From Paenibacillus daejeonensis DSM 15491 (GTDB lineage Bacteria; Bacillota; Bacilli; Paenibacillales; Paenibacillaceae): a stretch of DNA of 64,000 nucleotides. The notes below the pieces were generated by a model. The model did not search any database and was not told the origin of the DNA. It saw nothing but the letters and a program-made list of their open reading frames with translations. Location: positions 25,036 to 89,035 of the forward strand of contig NZ_KB899665.1 in assembly GCF_000378385.1 (NCBI RefSeq), given 5' to 3'. Below are positions 54,594-63,700 of the stretch, piece after piece. The stretch's first letter is position 1. Each line of letters opens with the position of its first letter. The position numbers and the translations under genes were made by a program.

Positions 54594-55511
54594 ATGAAAA
54601 AACAACTTCGCACAGGCATGATGCTGCTACTGGCAGCGGTATTGATTACGGTCACTGCATGGACTGGAACAGCCGACGCCAGCACCAGCCGTACATCGTC
54701 CAATCAGGATCAATTGATCGTCGTCAACAAGAAGACTAATAAGCTTGCCTTTTTTGAAGGCGGCAAGTTGGTGAAGGAATATACGGTGGCTACCGGATTA
54801 ACGCCGGATTTGACGCCGGAGGGTAAATTCAAAATCGTCAACAAAATCAAAAATCGCCCGTACTACAAAGACGGCATCAAAGGCGGCGATCCGACAAACC
54901 CGCTGGGCGATCGCTGGATCGGACTTGATGTGAACGGTACGCGCGGGACCACTTACGCCATTCATGGCAACAACAATGAACGCTCCATTGGCAAGTATGT
55001 GAGCGCCGGCTGCATCCGTATGCACAACAAATCGATCCACGAACTGTTTGAAAAGGTAAAAGTGAACTCCTATGCTGTCGTAACGACCTCATCTTTATCT
55101 TTTGAAGAAATTGCCCGCAACAACGGGTATGACGTTGGTCCGCAGAAGTATAGCGGCAAGATTGTAATTAATGGAACGGAGCAAAAACTGACGCAATCGA
55201 TGATTATGTCAGAGCAACGCATTTTTGTACCGATGCGGGATCTGTTCCAACTGCTGGGCGCGACGGTCCAGTGGGATAATTCCGCGAAGACAGTAACGGC
55301 CTATAGCAAAGGACTTGTACTTGTACACAAACCGCTCACCTCAACGGCCTCTGTTAACGGTAGTTCAGTCAGTATCAACACGTCCATGATGAACAACGGC
55401 TCGGTGATGCTGCCACTGCGCGACATCTCGACTTTATCGCAGTTCGACGTACACTGGGATTCCAAGACTAATACGGTCTACCTGACAAGCAAACCGACAG
55501 CAGCCAAGTAA
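54594..55511 (+). CDS. Secreted L,D-transpeptidase with copper-amine-oxidase-N-like domain
   Basis: 305 residues from ATG 54594 (AAGGAGAGG upstream; an earlier ATG at 54564 would bury the signal peptide). A signal peptide (MLLLAAVLITVTAW) is followed by a YkuD domain: TPEGKFKIVNK, IHGNNNERSIGKYVSAGCIRM with catalytic His and Cys. The C-terminal 110 residues resemble the stalk domain PMRDLFQLLGATVQWD of many Paenibacillus secreted proteins, present in two copies (second LPLRDISTLSQFDVHWD). It cross-links peptidoglycan 3-3 or attaches proteins. Confidence 0.88.
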   Translation: MKKQLRTGMMLLLAAVLITVTAWTGTADASTSRTSSNQDQLIVVNKKTNKLAFFEGGKLVKEYTVATGLTPDLTPEGKFKIVNKIKNRPYYKDGIKGGDPTNPLGDRWIGLDVNGTRGTTYAIHGNNNERSIGKYVSAGCIRMHNKSIHELFEKVKVNSYAVVTTSSLSFEEIARNNGYDVGPQKYSGKIVINGTEQKLTQSMIMSEQRIFVPMRDLFQLLGATVQWDNSAKTVTAYSKGLVLVHKPLTSTASVNGSSVSINTSMMNNGSVMLPLRDISTLSQFDVHWDSKTNTVYLTSKPTAAK

Positions 55512-55523
55512 TAGCTTCACCCC

Positions 55524-55573
55524 AAAACCGTTAGTTGCCGAATGAATTCATTCCGCAGACTAGCGGTTTTTTG
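55524..55573 (+). terminator. Terminator of the L,D-transpeptidase gene
   Basis: AAAACCGTTAGT (55524-55535) pairs with ACTAGCGGTTTT (55559-55570, one G-U pair) and is followed by more Ts. Confidence 0.85.
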
Positions 55574-55584
55574 TTTATCAAGCT

Positions 55585-55905
55585 AGCACTCCCACCACGC
55601 GCGATCAGTAGCACACCTTTGTTCCTCTATTTACTCGTATTCCCGCCACGCGCGCTGAGTAGCACACCTTTGTTCCTCTATTTACTCGCATTCCCACCAC
55701 GCGCGATCAGTAGCGCACCTTTGTTCCTCTATTTACTCGCACTCCCACTACGCGCGCTGATTAGCGCACCTTTGTTCCTCTATTTACTCGTATTCCCGCC
55801 ACACGAGCTCAGTAGCACACCTTTGTTCCTCTATTTACTCGCACTCCCACCACGCGCGCTGAGTAGCGCACCTTTGTTCCTCTATTTGCTCGTAGATCCA
55901 CTAAT
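55585..55905. repeat. 51-bp tandem repeat array, six units
   Basis: CCCACCACGC-type starts occur at 55591, 55642, 55693, 55744, 55795 and 55846, exactly 51 apart, each followed by CACCTTTGTTCCTCTATTT. The array lies in a convergent gap. A plus-strand frame of 17-residue repeats (FPPRALSSTPLFLYLLV-like) is open because 51 is divisible by three; there is no ribosome site, so I do not call a gene. Confidence 0.9.
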
Positions 55906-55918
55906 ACTCAGAATGAGT

Positions 55919-56284
55919 TTATAGAGTTTCTGCAAAAAGCAACAATTCCTCAGGATCGGAAGTTCTAAAAACGATTTTCTCCTGATCTACGATAAAGATG
56001 TTATCTGTTTCCTCGAGAATCTCCAACCACTCCATCTGTGCTTTGCGATGAATGGCAACTTGAGTGGTTCGGTCCAGAAGTTTGGAATGTGAAAGTTGCA
56101 CTCGCTGCACCTCACGTATCAAGGCCATGTCGCGTGAAAAGATGTGCAGTACATACTGGCCTTCTATTTTTGAAACCATTTGACCCAGAATTTCGTCTTT
56201 TTTAGGGGTGTTGGTGCATCCTGCCAAGAGGATAACAGTAATAAATAGAACTCCTAGTTTAAGAGAGTATCGTTTTGCAAACAT
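55919..56284 (-). CDS. Hypothetical lipoprotein
   Basis: 121 residues from ATG 56284 (a weak AGGTG site). Signal peptide and lipobox LLAGC (Cys near 22), then a mixed domain VLHIFSRDMALIREVQRVQL and IFIVDQEKIVFRTSDPEELLLF. Longer starts upstream would place the signal peptide internally. AT-rich. Family unknown. Confidence 0.65.
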   Translation of the reverse strand: MFAKRYSLKLGVLFITVILLAGCTNTPKKDEILGQMVSKIEGQYVLHIFSRDMALIREVQRVQLSHSKLLDRTTQVAIHRKAQMEWLEILEETDNIFIVDQEKIVFRTSDPEELLLFAETL

Positions 56285-56547
56285 ATTTTTACACCTACTT
56301 TTTCTACATATCATTTTTATGTCATATCCATCGATGCATGAACATACCATAGCCTAGCCCAATTATACCTGAGAACGGGAAGGTACTACGTAATGTTAGT
56401 ACTAGGAAGGTTCTTCCGATTGCAGTAAGATGATATCACAGCAAGCCATTGAAAGGTAATCATTTTAGAAACTAAAGAGAGATTTACATCGTATATAAAT
56501 TATAGATAAATAGGAAGTATGAGAGAATAAGGTGGAGGTCGAAAGTC

Positions 56548-57183
56548 ATGTCAAAAGAACGGGAGATACATATCGTGTTAACGGACACGGGTACGATGCT
56601 GAACCGGGCAATCCGCTGGTGCACCAAGGATCCGCTCAATCACGCCTCCATCGCGTTTGACCGCGAGTTGAAGGAAGTGTACAGCTTCGGCCGCAAGCGT
56701 CCAGGCAATCCGCTAATAGGCGGTTTTATAAAAGAAGACATGAGCGGACGGCTGTTCAGCGAAGCATCTTGTGCCATCTATAGCTGCAGAGTGAGTGAAG
56801 AGGTCTACGACCGGATTCGCAGACGCGTCAGAGTGATGTATCGCAAACAAGAGAAATATACGTACAACTTTGTCGGACTCTTTACTTTGTTGCTTAATAT
56901 CGAATGGCAACGGAACCGGGCATACTTCTGCTCCCAGTTCGTTGCGTACCTGTTCGAGAACAGCGGGATGCCGCTGGTGAACAAATCACCACTGATGACA
57001 ACGCCAGGCGATCTGGCCAGAGCTCGTTACCTGCGGTTAGAATACGAGGGCAAGCTGCAGCAGTATAGCGGATTGACACCAGCTGCACCCACCCGTCGCC
57101 GGGCGCCGCTCGCTACCGGGCGGCTCGTGCGCCGCTTGATCAGCCTGCCGATGGCCGGATTGCAGAAGATGCTGCCCGGTTGA
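56548..57183 (+). CDS. YiiX-like permuted NlpC/P60 hydrolase
   Basis: 211 residues. NHASIAFDRELKEVYSFGRK and YFCSQFVAYLFENSGMP give the His and Cys of the circularly permuted papain-like fold, as in YiiX/YebB proteins. No signal peptide. A basic C-terminal tail (TRRRAPLATGRLVRRL) may bind membrane or nucleic acid. Substrate unknown. ATG 56548 follows GGTGGAGGT. Confidence 0.75.
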   Translation: MSKEREIHIVLTDTGTMLNRAIRWCTKDPLNHASIAFDRELKEVYSFGRKRPGNPLIGGFIKEDMSGRLFSEASCAIYSCRVSEEVYDRIRRRVRVMYRKQEKYTYNFVGLFTLLLNIEWQRNRAYFCSQFVAYLFENSGMPLVNKSPLMTTPGDLARARYLRLEYEGKLQQYSGLTPAAPTRRRAPLATGRLVRRLISLPMAGLQKMLPG

Positions 57184-57227
57184 ATGAATGATCTCAAGCT
57201 GCAATAGAATATACGCAATAATAAGAC

Positions 57228-57272
57228 AAAGAGACCTTTAGCCGCTATAAAAGCCGGGCTAGAGGTCTCTTT
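57228..57272. terminator. Bidirectional terminator between convergent genes
   Basis: AAAGAGACC (57228-57236) and GGTCTCTTT (57264-57272) close a stem extended by TAGCC/GGCTA pairing. T runs occur on both strands. Confidence 0.85.
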
Positions 57273-57322
57273 GATGTGTTGCTTTGATGTGTTGCCAGGT
57301 GTAACGGTTGCGTACCCCCTGC

Positions 57323-57523
57323 TTAAGCTTGCGATTTGCTGAGATGCTCGATGGAACGTGTGGTGGCAATTTGCATGGCCAACTGGCCGAGCTCGTCATA
57401 GCTGAGCGAGCGCAATTGCCTGATGAGCAGTTCAGGCACACGCCTGCCGCCCAAGATACTCTCCGCAATGTCCAAGACGGCCTCAATCCGTTCTTCGTAC
57501 TGTTCGGGAGTAATTTTTCTCAT
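57323..57523 (-). CDS. Small hypothetical protein
   Basis: 66 residues from ATG 57523 (AGGAG nine bases upstream; ATG 57532 is the alternative). Charged and helical: ITPEQYEERIEAVLDIAESILGG. No membrane segment. It follows sleB by 33 bases on the minus strand and is probably cotranscribed. Confidence 0.6.
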   Translation of the reverse strand: MRKITPEQYEERIEAVLDIAESILGGRRVPELLIRQLRSLSYDELGQLAMQIATTRSIEHLSKSQA

Positions 57524-57556
57524 CCAGTCCATCTCCTGTCTTACGGATAACCCGCA

Positions 57557-58204
57557 TTAGAACGTAAATTGATGATTGCCAATTTTGGCAGCCGCAGTGC
57601 GGGAATTAAAGTAGGTGGACGTAGAGATGTCCGGATTATAGAAGAACAATGCACCATTCGTCGGATCTACGCCGGCAGCAGCATCACGGGCCGCTTGGTA
57701 AGCCGTCTCGTCCGGTTTCATATTATAACGTCCATTATGGACGACGGAAAAGGCATTGGTCTGATAAACCACGTCCCGAACAGAATTCGGGAACAAATCC
57801 GATGTCACCCGGTTCAGGATGACGGCGCCTACTCCGACCTGACCATCGTAGCTCTCGCCTCTGGCTTCGGAATAAATGATGCGGGCGATCAAATCGATCT
57901 CTTCTGCCGTCAGATCATAGCCGTTATTGTCCAGGCTGCCCAGCGTTTCGGGTCCGACAATGCCGTCAACCAGCAAGCCGTTGCTCTCCTGGTAACGCAG
58001 AACGGCGGTTTCTGCCGCTTGCCCATAAGTGGCGTTGATGGCATCCGAATAATAGCCCAGCGCATGCAGGCGTTCTTTCAGTTTCTCGACGGCAGCTCCT
58101 TGGCTTCCCAGCTTGAGAAGCGGGGAGGATGCCTCGGCTTTTCCGACAGCGGCGGTTGCAGTTATGGTCATAAGTACGAGAATAAGCAGTAGAAGTCTTT
58201 TCAT
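57557..58204 (-). CDS. sleB: SleB-type cell wall hydrolase with peptidoglycan-binding domain
   Basis: 215 residues from ATG 58204, chosen because it puts the signal peptide (LLLLILVLMTITATAAVGKAEA) at the N-terminus. Residues 35-90 are a peptidoglycan-binding domain (LGSQGAAVEKLKERLHALGYY, GIVGPETL). The rest is the hydrolase_2 domain ARIIYSEARGESYDGQVGVGAVILNRV with the catalytic Glu. SleB is a lytic transglycosylase that degrades cortex in germination; other cell-wall roles are possible. Confidence 0.88.
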   Translation of the reverse strand: MKRLLLLILVLMTITATAAVGKAEASSPLLKLGSQGAAVEKLKERLHALGYYSDAINATYGQAAETAVLRYQESNGLLVDGIVGPETLGSLDNNGYDLTAEEIDLIARIIYSEARGESYDGQVGVGAVILNRVTSDLFPNSVRDVVYQTNAFSVVHNGRYNMKPDETAYQAARDAAAGVDPTNGALFFYNPDISTSTYFNSRTAAAKIGNHQFTF

Positions 58205-58392
58205 TATTGATTCTATCCCTCCAAAACAGGTATTTTTGTCTAGCATGGGGGCGGAATGAATTACCGGTTCTGATTCTAGCACAGCTTATAGTGCGTATTG
58301 AATGATCCTTATAGAATTATAATGATATTAAAAGGTTCTAATGCAACTTTAAAAGGACTACAAACGTTGGAGCCGCCTGAAAAACTGCGTGC

Positions 58393-58422
58393 TTGACATT
58401 CTTTCAGTTAAGGACTAAACTG
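58393..58422 (+). promoter_or_regulatory. Sigma-A promoter with overlapping MarR-type palindrome
   Basis: TTGACA (58393-58398), a 17-base spacer and TAAACT (58416-58421) form a good promoter. CAGTTAAGGACTAAACTG (58405-58422) overlaps the -10 and is an imperfect palindrome, a likely site for autoregulation by the MarR protein encoded next. Confidence 0.7.
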
Positions 58423-58453
58423 ATAACAATGAAACGGAAAGGAGGTCAGCTAT

Positions 58454-58921
58454 TTGGAAGGGAATGACATGCAAGAAGCCGGTGAACGAGGCGAAGATCG
58501 ATGGGGATTACTGGTCTGGTACCGACTCTCGCGCGCCTATAACCGGAGCCTGAGGGCTTCCTCCCTGCATCTCAAGCAGTGGGGATTATCGGTGGCGCAA
58601 TTTGATGTCCTGGTTCAGATTGGAGCCCGTGAGGGATTGACCCAGCAAGAGCTGGGAGAGAAGTTGTTTGTGACCAAGGGCAACATTACGCAGCTGATGA
58701 CCAAACTGGAAGAGCAAGGCTGGATCCGCAGGGAACAGCGCTGGAAGAGCAAGCATTTGTCGCTTACTGAAAAGGGCCGCGAGCTGGTGGACGGGGTTGT
58801 TCCCCTCCAGGAACGACAGCAGGCCTCCCATTTTGACGGATTAAGCAAGGATGAGAAGAAGCAATTGATTACACTGCTAAAAAAAGTTCAGCCCCAGCAA
58901 GAAATTGACGATAACAATTGA
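58454..58921 (+). CDS. MarR family regulator (MhqR/YkvE-like)
   Basis: 155 residues from TTG 58454 (GGAGGT seven bases upstream). LSVAQFDVLVQIGAREGLTQQELGEKLFVTKGNITQLMTKLEEQGWI is the winged helix. Co-occurrence with an MhqO-like dioxygenase and an MhqD-like hydrolase suggests the quinone-sensing MhqR role known from Bacillus subtilis. Confidence 0.82.
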   Translation: MEGNDMQEAGERGEDRWGLLVWYRLSRAYNRSLRASSLHLKQWGLSVAQFDVLVQIGAREGLTQQELGEKLFVTKGNITQLMTKLEEQGWIRREQRWKSKHLSLTEKGRELVDGVVPLQERQQASHFDGLSKDEKKQLITLLKKVQPQQEIDDNN

Positions 58922-58935
58922 AGGAGGTCCTATTC

Positions 58936-59931
58936 ATGGACTTTACATTAAAAGGTATTCACCATCTGTCAGCTATTACAGCCAAAGCCTCAGCCAACTT
59001 TGATTTTTATACCAAGGTCATGGGCATGCGTTTGATCAAAAAAACAGTAAACCAGGACGACACCCGAGTATACCACCTGTTCTACGGCGATGAGAAAGGC
59101 AATCCCGGCACGGAGCTGACGTTCTTCGAGATTCCAATGGCCGCTAAGAACCGCGAGGGCGTAGGCAGCATCTCCGGTACCTCGCTGCGTGTCGCTTCTA
59201 ATAAAGCCCTGCAGTATTGGAAAGAAAGATTTGAACAATTTGGTGTCGATCATGATGAAATTGTCAGTCGCGGTGGCAGAGATTCAATCGCCTTCCGGGA
59301 CCCTGAGGGACAGCGGCTCATCCTCGTCTCCGACGAGACAAATGAAGGCGTTGCTGGCGGTACACCTTGGGATCGGAGCACGGTTCCGCCGGAGTATGGC
59401 ATTGTCGGACTGGGGCCGATCTATCTGACCGTACATGATCCGAAGCCTACAGTGGAGATGCTGACGGCCTTCATGGGCTTCCGTCCGGCGGGCACTTATC
59501 CGTCGCCGACCTTCGGCCAACCGGATATTCTGGTATTTGAGACGGGAGAGGGCGGAACAGGCGCAGAGATCCATATCGAGGAAAGACAGGATCTACCGCG
59601 CGAGCAGCAGGGACGAGGAGGCGTACATCATGTGGCCTTCCGAGTCGAGGATGAGACGGAACTGCGGGCATGGGTAGAGAAGCTCCGTACGGCGCGGGTG
59701 CCAAGCTCCGGATTTGTAGACCGCTTCTATTTCCGCTCCTTGTACTTCCGCGAGCCCAACGGCATTCTGTTCGAACTGGCCACGGATGGTCCGGGCTTCG
59801 ATACGGATGAGGAGCTGGAGCATCTCGGTGAATCGCTGGCGCTGCCACCATTCCTGGAGCCACGCCGTCGCGAGATCGAGGCTGGTCTGCAGCCATTAGA
59901 TACAGCAGGACAAGGCAATATTAGTAACTAA
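58936..59931 (+). CDS. mhqO: Ring-cleaving dioxygenase, MhqO-like (glyoxalase fold)
   Basis: 331 residues from ATG 58936 (AAGGAGGTCC upstream). Two glyoxalase/VOC halves: GIHHLSAITAKASANFDFYTKVMGMRLIKKTVNQDD at the start and GGVHHVAFRVEDE with FREPNGILFELATDGPGF later; metal ligands are His, His and Glu. Family members open quinol rings such as methylhydroquinone. It directly follows the MarR gene. Confidence 0.85.
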   Translation: MDFTLKGIHHLSAITAKASANFDFYTKVMGMRLIKKTVNQDDTRVYHLFYGDEKGNPGTELTFFEIPMAAKNREGVGSISGTSLRVASNKALQYWKERFEQFGVDHDEIVSRGGRDSIAFRDPEGQRLILVSDETNEGVAGGTPWDRSTVPPEYGIVGLGPIYLTVHDPKPTVEMLTAFMGFRPAGTYPSPTFGQPDILVFETGEGGTGAEIHIEERQDLPREQQGRGGVHHVAFRVEDETELRAWVEKLRTARVPSSGFVDRFYFRSLYFREPNGILFELATDGPGFDTDEELEHLGESLALPPFLEPRRREIEAGLQPLDTAGQGNISN

Positions 59932-59936
59932 ACATT

Positions 59937-60095
59937 GGTAAAAAGTGCCGGAGAGGACGGAATCGATTCTGAAGAAGCGTAGCGTTCGCCTTTGTCCCCG
60001 GATTTTCCCCTATAAAGGGGATATAAATTCAAAAAAATCTGGGGACAACAGCGATCGAAAGAACGATCCGCTCCACACAGGTAAGTTTTTTACCT
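59937..60095. repeat. Folded intergenic repeat, copy B
   Basis: The outer arms GGTAAAAA (59937-59944) and TTTTTACC (60088-60095) pair. Inside, an 11-bp stem (59997-60007 with 60035-60045, one G-U pair) encloses a CCCC/GGGG hairpin (60008-60021), and a GATCG/CGATC hairpin follows. The core is near-identical to copy A at 372-615, while the outer arms differ in sequence but still pair. It separates mhqO from mhqD. Confidence 0.7.
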
Positions 60096-60119
60096 CATTA
60101 CTAAAAGGAGGAATATGAG

Positions 60120-60731
60120 ATGAAGCATCGTTTTGAGCAAGGAAGCAACCCCAATGCACCGACATTGTTGCTGCTGCATGGCACAGGTGGGACAGAGGAG
60201 GATCTGATGCCGCTTGGTCGTATGATCTCGCCGGGATCGTCGCTGCTCGGGGTACGGGGCAATGTGCTGGAGTCGGGCATGCCCCGGTTCTTCCGGCGGT
60301 TGTCGGAGGGCGTCTTTGATGAAGAGGATCTGATCTTCCGCACGCAGGAGCTGTTAGACTTCGTGAATGAGCAAGCAGAGACCTACGGGTTCGACCGTAG
60401 CCGCGTCGTCGCTGTTGGCTACTCCAATGGAGCCAATATTGCCGCTAGTCTGTTGTTCCACCATGCGGATTCACTGGCAGGTGCGGTGCTGCTGCACCCG
60501 ATGGTGCCTCGTCGTGGGGTAACACTGCCCGATCTGGGTGAGGTCGGCGTCTTCATCGGTGCCGGGCGCAATGATCCGCTCTGTCCGCCGCAGGAGAGCG
60601 AAGAGCTGGAGCGGTTATTGACAGGCGCAGGTGCCGCGGTTGACCTGCATTGGGAGAACAATGGCCACCAGCTGTCACGTACGGAGGTGGAAGCCGCCGC
60701 GAAGTGGTTCGGGGCGCATTACCCGGGTTAA
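60120..60731 (+). CDS. mhqD: Carboxylesterase/phospholipase family hydrolase, MhqD-like
   Basis: 203 residues from GTG 60120 (AAGGAGG seven bases upstream). LLLLHGTGGTEEDL is the oxyanion region; the triad is Ser in GYSNGA, Asp in GAGRNDPLCPP and His in NNGHQLS. In B. subtilis MhqD is induced by hydroquinones together with MhqO. A folded repeat lies between the two genes here. Confidence 0.83.
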   Translation: MKHRFEQGSNPNAPTLLLLHGTGGTEEDLMPLGRMISPGSSLLGVRGNVLESGMPRFFRRLSEGVFDEEDLIFRTQELLDFVNEQAETYGFDRSRVVAVGYSNGANIAASLLFHHADSLAGAVLLHPMVPRRGVTLPDLGEVGVFIGAGRNDPLCPPQESEELERLLTGAGAAVDLHWENNGHQLSRTEVEAAAKWFGAHYPG

Positions 60732-60755
60732 AGTCCGGCAGGGGGAATGTCATTC

Positions 60756-63227
60756 ATGGTTGAATCCAAGCAAGCGACAAGCAGCCGAACAGCCTTCGTG
60801 GCCGGGGATTTCCAGACGCAGATGGGATTGCCCGGCAACTGGCTGCCGGCGCATCCGAATACCCGGATGCATGAGATCGGCAACAGTACACAGACCTTGA
60901 CGGTCCAGCTGCCTGCGGGCAGCTATACCTACAAAATCGTTCTGGGAGGCAAGTGGGATGTGAACTATGGCGCTGACGGCGAAGCCGGCGGCGCCAATAT
61001 TCCGCTTGTGCTGGAGCAGGAGAGTGAAGTGACGTTCGTCTTTCGGGACGATGGCCATGAACGACGCATCTCAGCCTGGATCGGAGAGCCTGACGCCAGG
61101 CAGCTGTCAGAAGCCAGCTGGCAGGAGCTCGACGCGTTGTGTGCCTATGACGGAGATGATCTGGGTGCCGTCTATGCGGATGGAGCAGTTACGCTTAAGC
61201 TGTGGGCGCCCAAGGCCGATGCGGTCACCGCCTGGTTCTATGACAAGGATAATGCTGAGTTGGCTATAGGTGGATTATCCATGCAGCGGGGAGACCGCGG
61301 CGTCTGGTCGGTGAGTGTTGATCCTTCTTCCTTGAAGGTGGAGGATATGCGGGGATATTACTATCAATATGAGGTCAAGCATGGGCGGCGTTCGCGGCGA
61401 GTGCTGGATCCTTATGCACGTTCGATGGCTATCTTCCGGGTCAACCCTGCCGGGATCCCATTGGGCAGTGACCGGGATGCCGTAGGCAAGGCTGCGATTG
61501 TCGATCTGAACCGTACCCAACCGGAGGGCGGCATAAGCCAAGCGGCAATCTCCGGTTATGAACGCAGGGAAGACGCCATCATCTATGAGGTGCATGTCCG
61601 CGATTTCACCTCTGATCCGGCGGTTGCAGGTGACCTGAAGGCCAGATGGGGCTCCTTCCGTGCTTTCATTGACAAGCTGGACTATATTCGATCGCTTGGT
61701 GTAACGCACATCCAGCTGTTGCCGATCATGGCCTGGTATTATGGCGATGAGGCAGCGATGGCCACGCGCGAGCTGGAGCCGTCCACGTTCAATAACCAGT
61801 ACAACTGGGGATATGATCCGCATGGCTATTTTGCTCCGGATGGCGCGTACTCCGAGAATCCGGCAGACCCTGAGCTGCGGATTCGTGAGTTCAAGGAGCT
61901 GGTCTCGGCCATCCATGAAGCCGGGATGGGGGTCATTCTGGATGTGGTCTACACGCATATGGCGAAGCACTGGCTGCTCACCGACATTGTGCCTGGCTAC
62001 TACTTCTGGGAGGATGCGGGCGGCAAGCTGGTCGGTGGTTTCGGCAGCAATCTGGCAACTAATCACAAGATGGCAGAGAAACTGATGATTGATTCGGTTG
62101 TTTATTGGTTCAAGGAGTTCAAGATTGACGGGATGCGCTGGGACATGATGGGGGATGCGACCTACCCTGCCGTTCAGCGGGCGTACGACGCGGCGCGTGA
62201 AGTGTGTCCCCGTGCGCTATTCATCGGGGAGGGCTGGCGAACGTTCGCCGGTCATCTGGCAGAACCGGCACTGCGCGGAATGGCGGCAGACCAAGACTGG
62301 ATGGACAAAACCGACGATGTTGGGGTGTTCTCCGATGAGTTCCGCGACGAGCTCAAGGGCGGCTTCGGCAATGAAGGCGAGCCTCGCTTCCTGACCGGAG
62401 GCGCGCGGAGTATCTGGAGATTGTTCCATAATGTGAAGGCACAGCCTAGCAATACACCGGCTGATACCCCTGGCGATATGGTGCAATACCTTGAAGCGCA
62501 TGACAATCTGACGCTTCATGATGTCATTGCCCTTACCTTGCAGGTAGATCCTACGGAGGCCAAGGCGGAGCGCGAGATCCATCGGCGCATCCGATTGGGA
62601 CAGGTGCTGCTGCTGACAGCCCAAGGGACGGCATTTCTCCATGCCGGCCAGGAATACGGGCGCACCAAACGTTGGGAAGGCAGCGGTCCGCCAGCCAGTC
62701 AGGCGCATACCTTATACGACCGGTTGGGGGAGCCGCTGGGGTATTTTATCCATAATTCCTATGACTCCTCCGATGCGATCAACCGCTTCGACTGGGGCAA
62801 GGCCACAGATGCGCGGAAGTATCCTGTCCATGCCGCGACGAAGCGGTATACCGAGGGGCTGATCCGGCTGCGCCGGTCGACGGATGCTTTCCGGCTGCCG
62901 ACCCGTGAGCTGGTTGATCGCAACGTCACGTGGCTGGGAATTCCGGAGATCGGGCATCATGACTTGGTGATCGCCTATCGCTGCCAGCCCTCCGAGGGGA
63001 AGGATGCCTATTATATCTTCGTCAATGCCGATACGCATGAACGCGCGCTGAGTCTCGGGGAGGATCTTACGGCTGGGAACGTGCTCGTGGATGGGGAACG
63101 GGCAGGAGTGGAGGCGATCGGCAAGCCAAGTGGGTTTGTGCTGACGCGTCGGAGGATCGTTCTGCAGCCGCTGACCGCAGTCGTAATCCGGATGGCAGGA
63201 GGCGGGCACGGCAAGAGGCTTGTCTAA
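60756..63227 (+). CDS. Type I pullulanase (GH13_14)
   Basis: 823 residues from ATG 60756; ATG 60747 is very close to its ribosome site and less likely. No signal peptide, so intracellular. An N-terminal CBM-like segment precedes the GH13 barrel with the type I motif YNWGYDPHGYFAPDGAYS. Catalytic residues appear in GMRWDMMGDAT (nucleophile Asp), LFIGEGWRT (acid/base Glu) and YLEAHDNLTLHD (Asp). It debranches alpha-1,6 links in glycogen-derived or imported glucans. Confidence 0.9.
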   Translation: MVESKQATSSRTAFVAGDFQTQMGLPGNWLPAHPNTRMHEIGNSTQTLTVQLPAGSYTYKIVLGGKWDVNYGADGEAGGANIPLVLEQESEVTFVFRDDGHERRISAWIGEPDARQLSEASWQELDALCAYDGDDLGAVYADGAVTLKLWAPKADAVTAWFYDKDNAELAIGGLSMQRGDRGVWSVSVDPSSLKVEDMRGYYYQYEVKHGRRSRRVLDPYARSMAIFRVNPAGIPLGSDRDAVGKAAIVDLNRTQPEGGISQAAISGYERREDAIIYEVHVRDFTSDPAVAGDLKARWGSFRAFIDKLDYIRSLGVTHIQLLPIMAWYYGDEAAMATRELEPSTFNNQYNWGYDPHGYFAPDGAYSENPADPELRIREFKELVSAIHEAGMGVILDVVYTHMAKHWLLTDIVPGYYFWEDAGGKLVGGFGSNLATNHKMAEKLMIDSVVYWFKEFKIDGMRWDMMGDATYPAVQRAYDAAREVCPRALFIGEGWRTFAGHLAEPALRGMAADQDWMDKTDDVGVFSDEFRDELKGGFGNEGEPRFLTGGARSIWRLFHNVKAQPSNTPADTPGDMVQYLEAHDNLTLHDVIALTLQVDPTEAKAEREIHRRIRLGQVLLLTAQGTAFLHAGQEYGRTKRWEGSGPPASQAHTLYDRLGEPLGYFIHNSYDSSDAINRFDWGKATDARKYPVHAATKRYTEGLIRLRRSTDAFRLPTRELVDRNVTWLGIPEIGHHDLVIAYRCQPSEGKDAYYIFVNADTHERALSLGEDLTAGNVLVDGERAGVEAIGKPSGFVLTRRRIVLQPLTAVVIRMAGGGHGKRLV

Positions 63228-63350
63228 TTGTAGAGCAGCCAGTATAGTAGAATGAAGCGTTCGGTGGAATGGAGGTTATAGGTTCCTCGTTGCAGGGGCC
63301 GTCGTTTCACCTTTCGTCTAGAGAGTCACATCAGATAGGAGGCGGTAAGC

Positions 63351-63569
63351 ATGGCACGTTATCTGTTTTCTTATGAAGTCAAATCCAGCGGCCGCAAGGG
63401 CGAGTTCAGCTGGACAGCCGAGTCAGAGGAGCAAGCACGCGAGTTGGTGCATGCCAAGATTACGGATTTTGAATTCACGGAGCCGGAAGATATCGTCGTT
63501 GGCGACCTGCTCGAGGTCAAAGAGACGACAGGCAATCAATATTACGAGTGCGAGGGCTGCAGCGCGTAA
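63351..63569 (+). CDS. Small hypothetical protein with C-terminal cysteines
   Basis: 72 residues from ATG 63351 (AGGAGGCGG upstream). RYLFSYEVKSSGRKGEFSWTAESEEQARELVHAKI is a beta-alpha domain of the kind seen in small single-domain adaptors, and CEGCSA ends the protein. Family unknown. A strong terminator follows, so it is its own unit or ends the pullulanase one. Confidence 0.65.
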   Translation: MARYLFSYEVKSSGRKGEFSWTAESEEQARELVHAKITDFEFTEPEDIVVGDLLEVKETTGNQYYECEGCSA

Positions 63570-63601
63570 GCTGTAGCAATTGTACTTGGCAGGAACATGG
63601 A

Positions 63602-63640
63602 AGACGGCGCAGAGCTTATGGCTCTGCGCCGTCTTTGCGA
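63602..63640 (+). terminator. Strong terminator
   Basis: A 15-bp perfect stem AAGACGGCGCAGAGC (63602-63616) with GCTCTGCGCCGTCTT (63622-63636). Confidence 0.85.
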
Positions 63641-63700
63641 TGCGATGTGGGTGAGTGCTGGGCGACGGATTGGCGATTCTTTGGTCTGTGGCGCACATAG

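Noticed and set aside
55535..55924. Plus-strand frame with repeats of FLYLLVFPPRALSSTPL type
   Set aside because: Begins inside a terminator, no ribosome site, open because of the 51-bp period.
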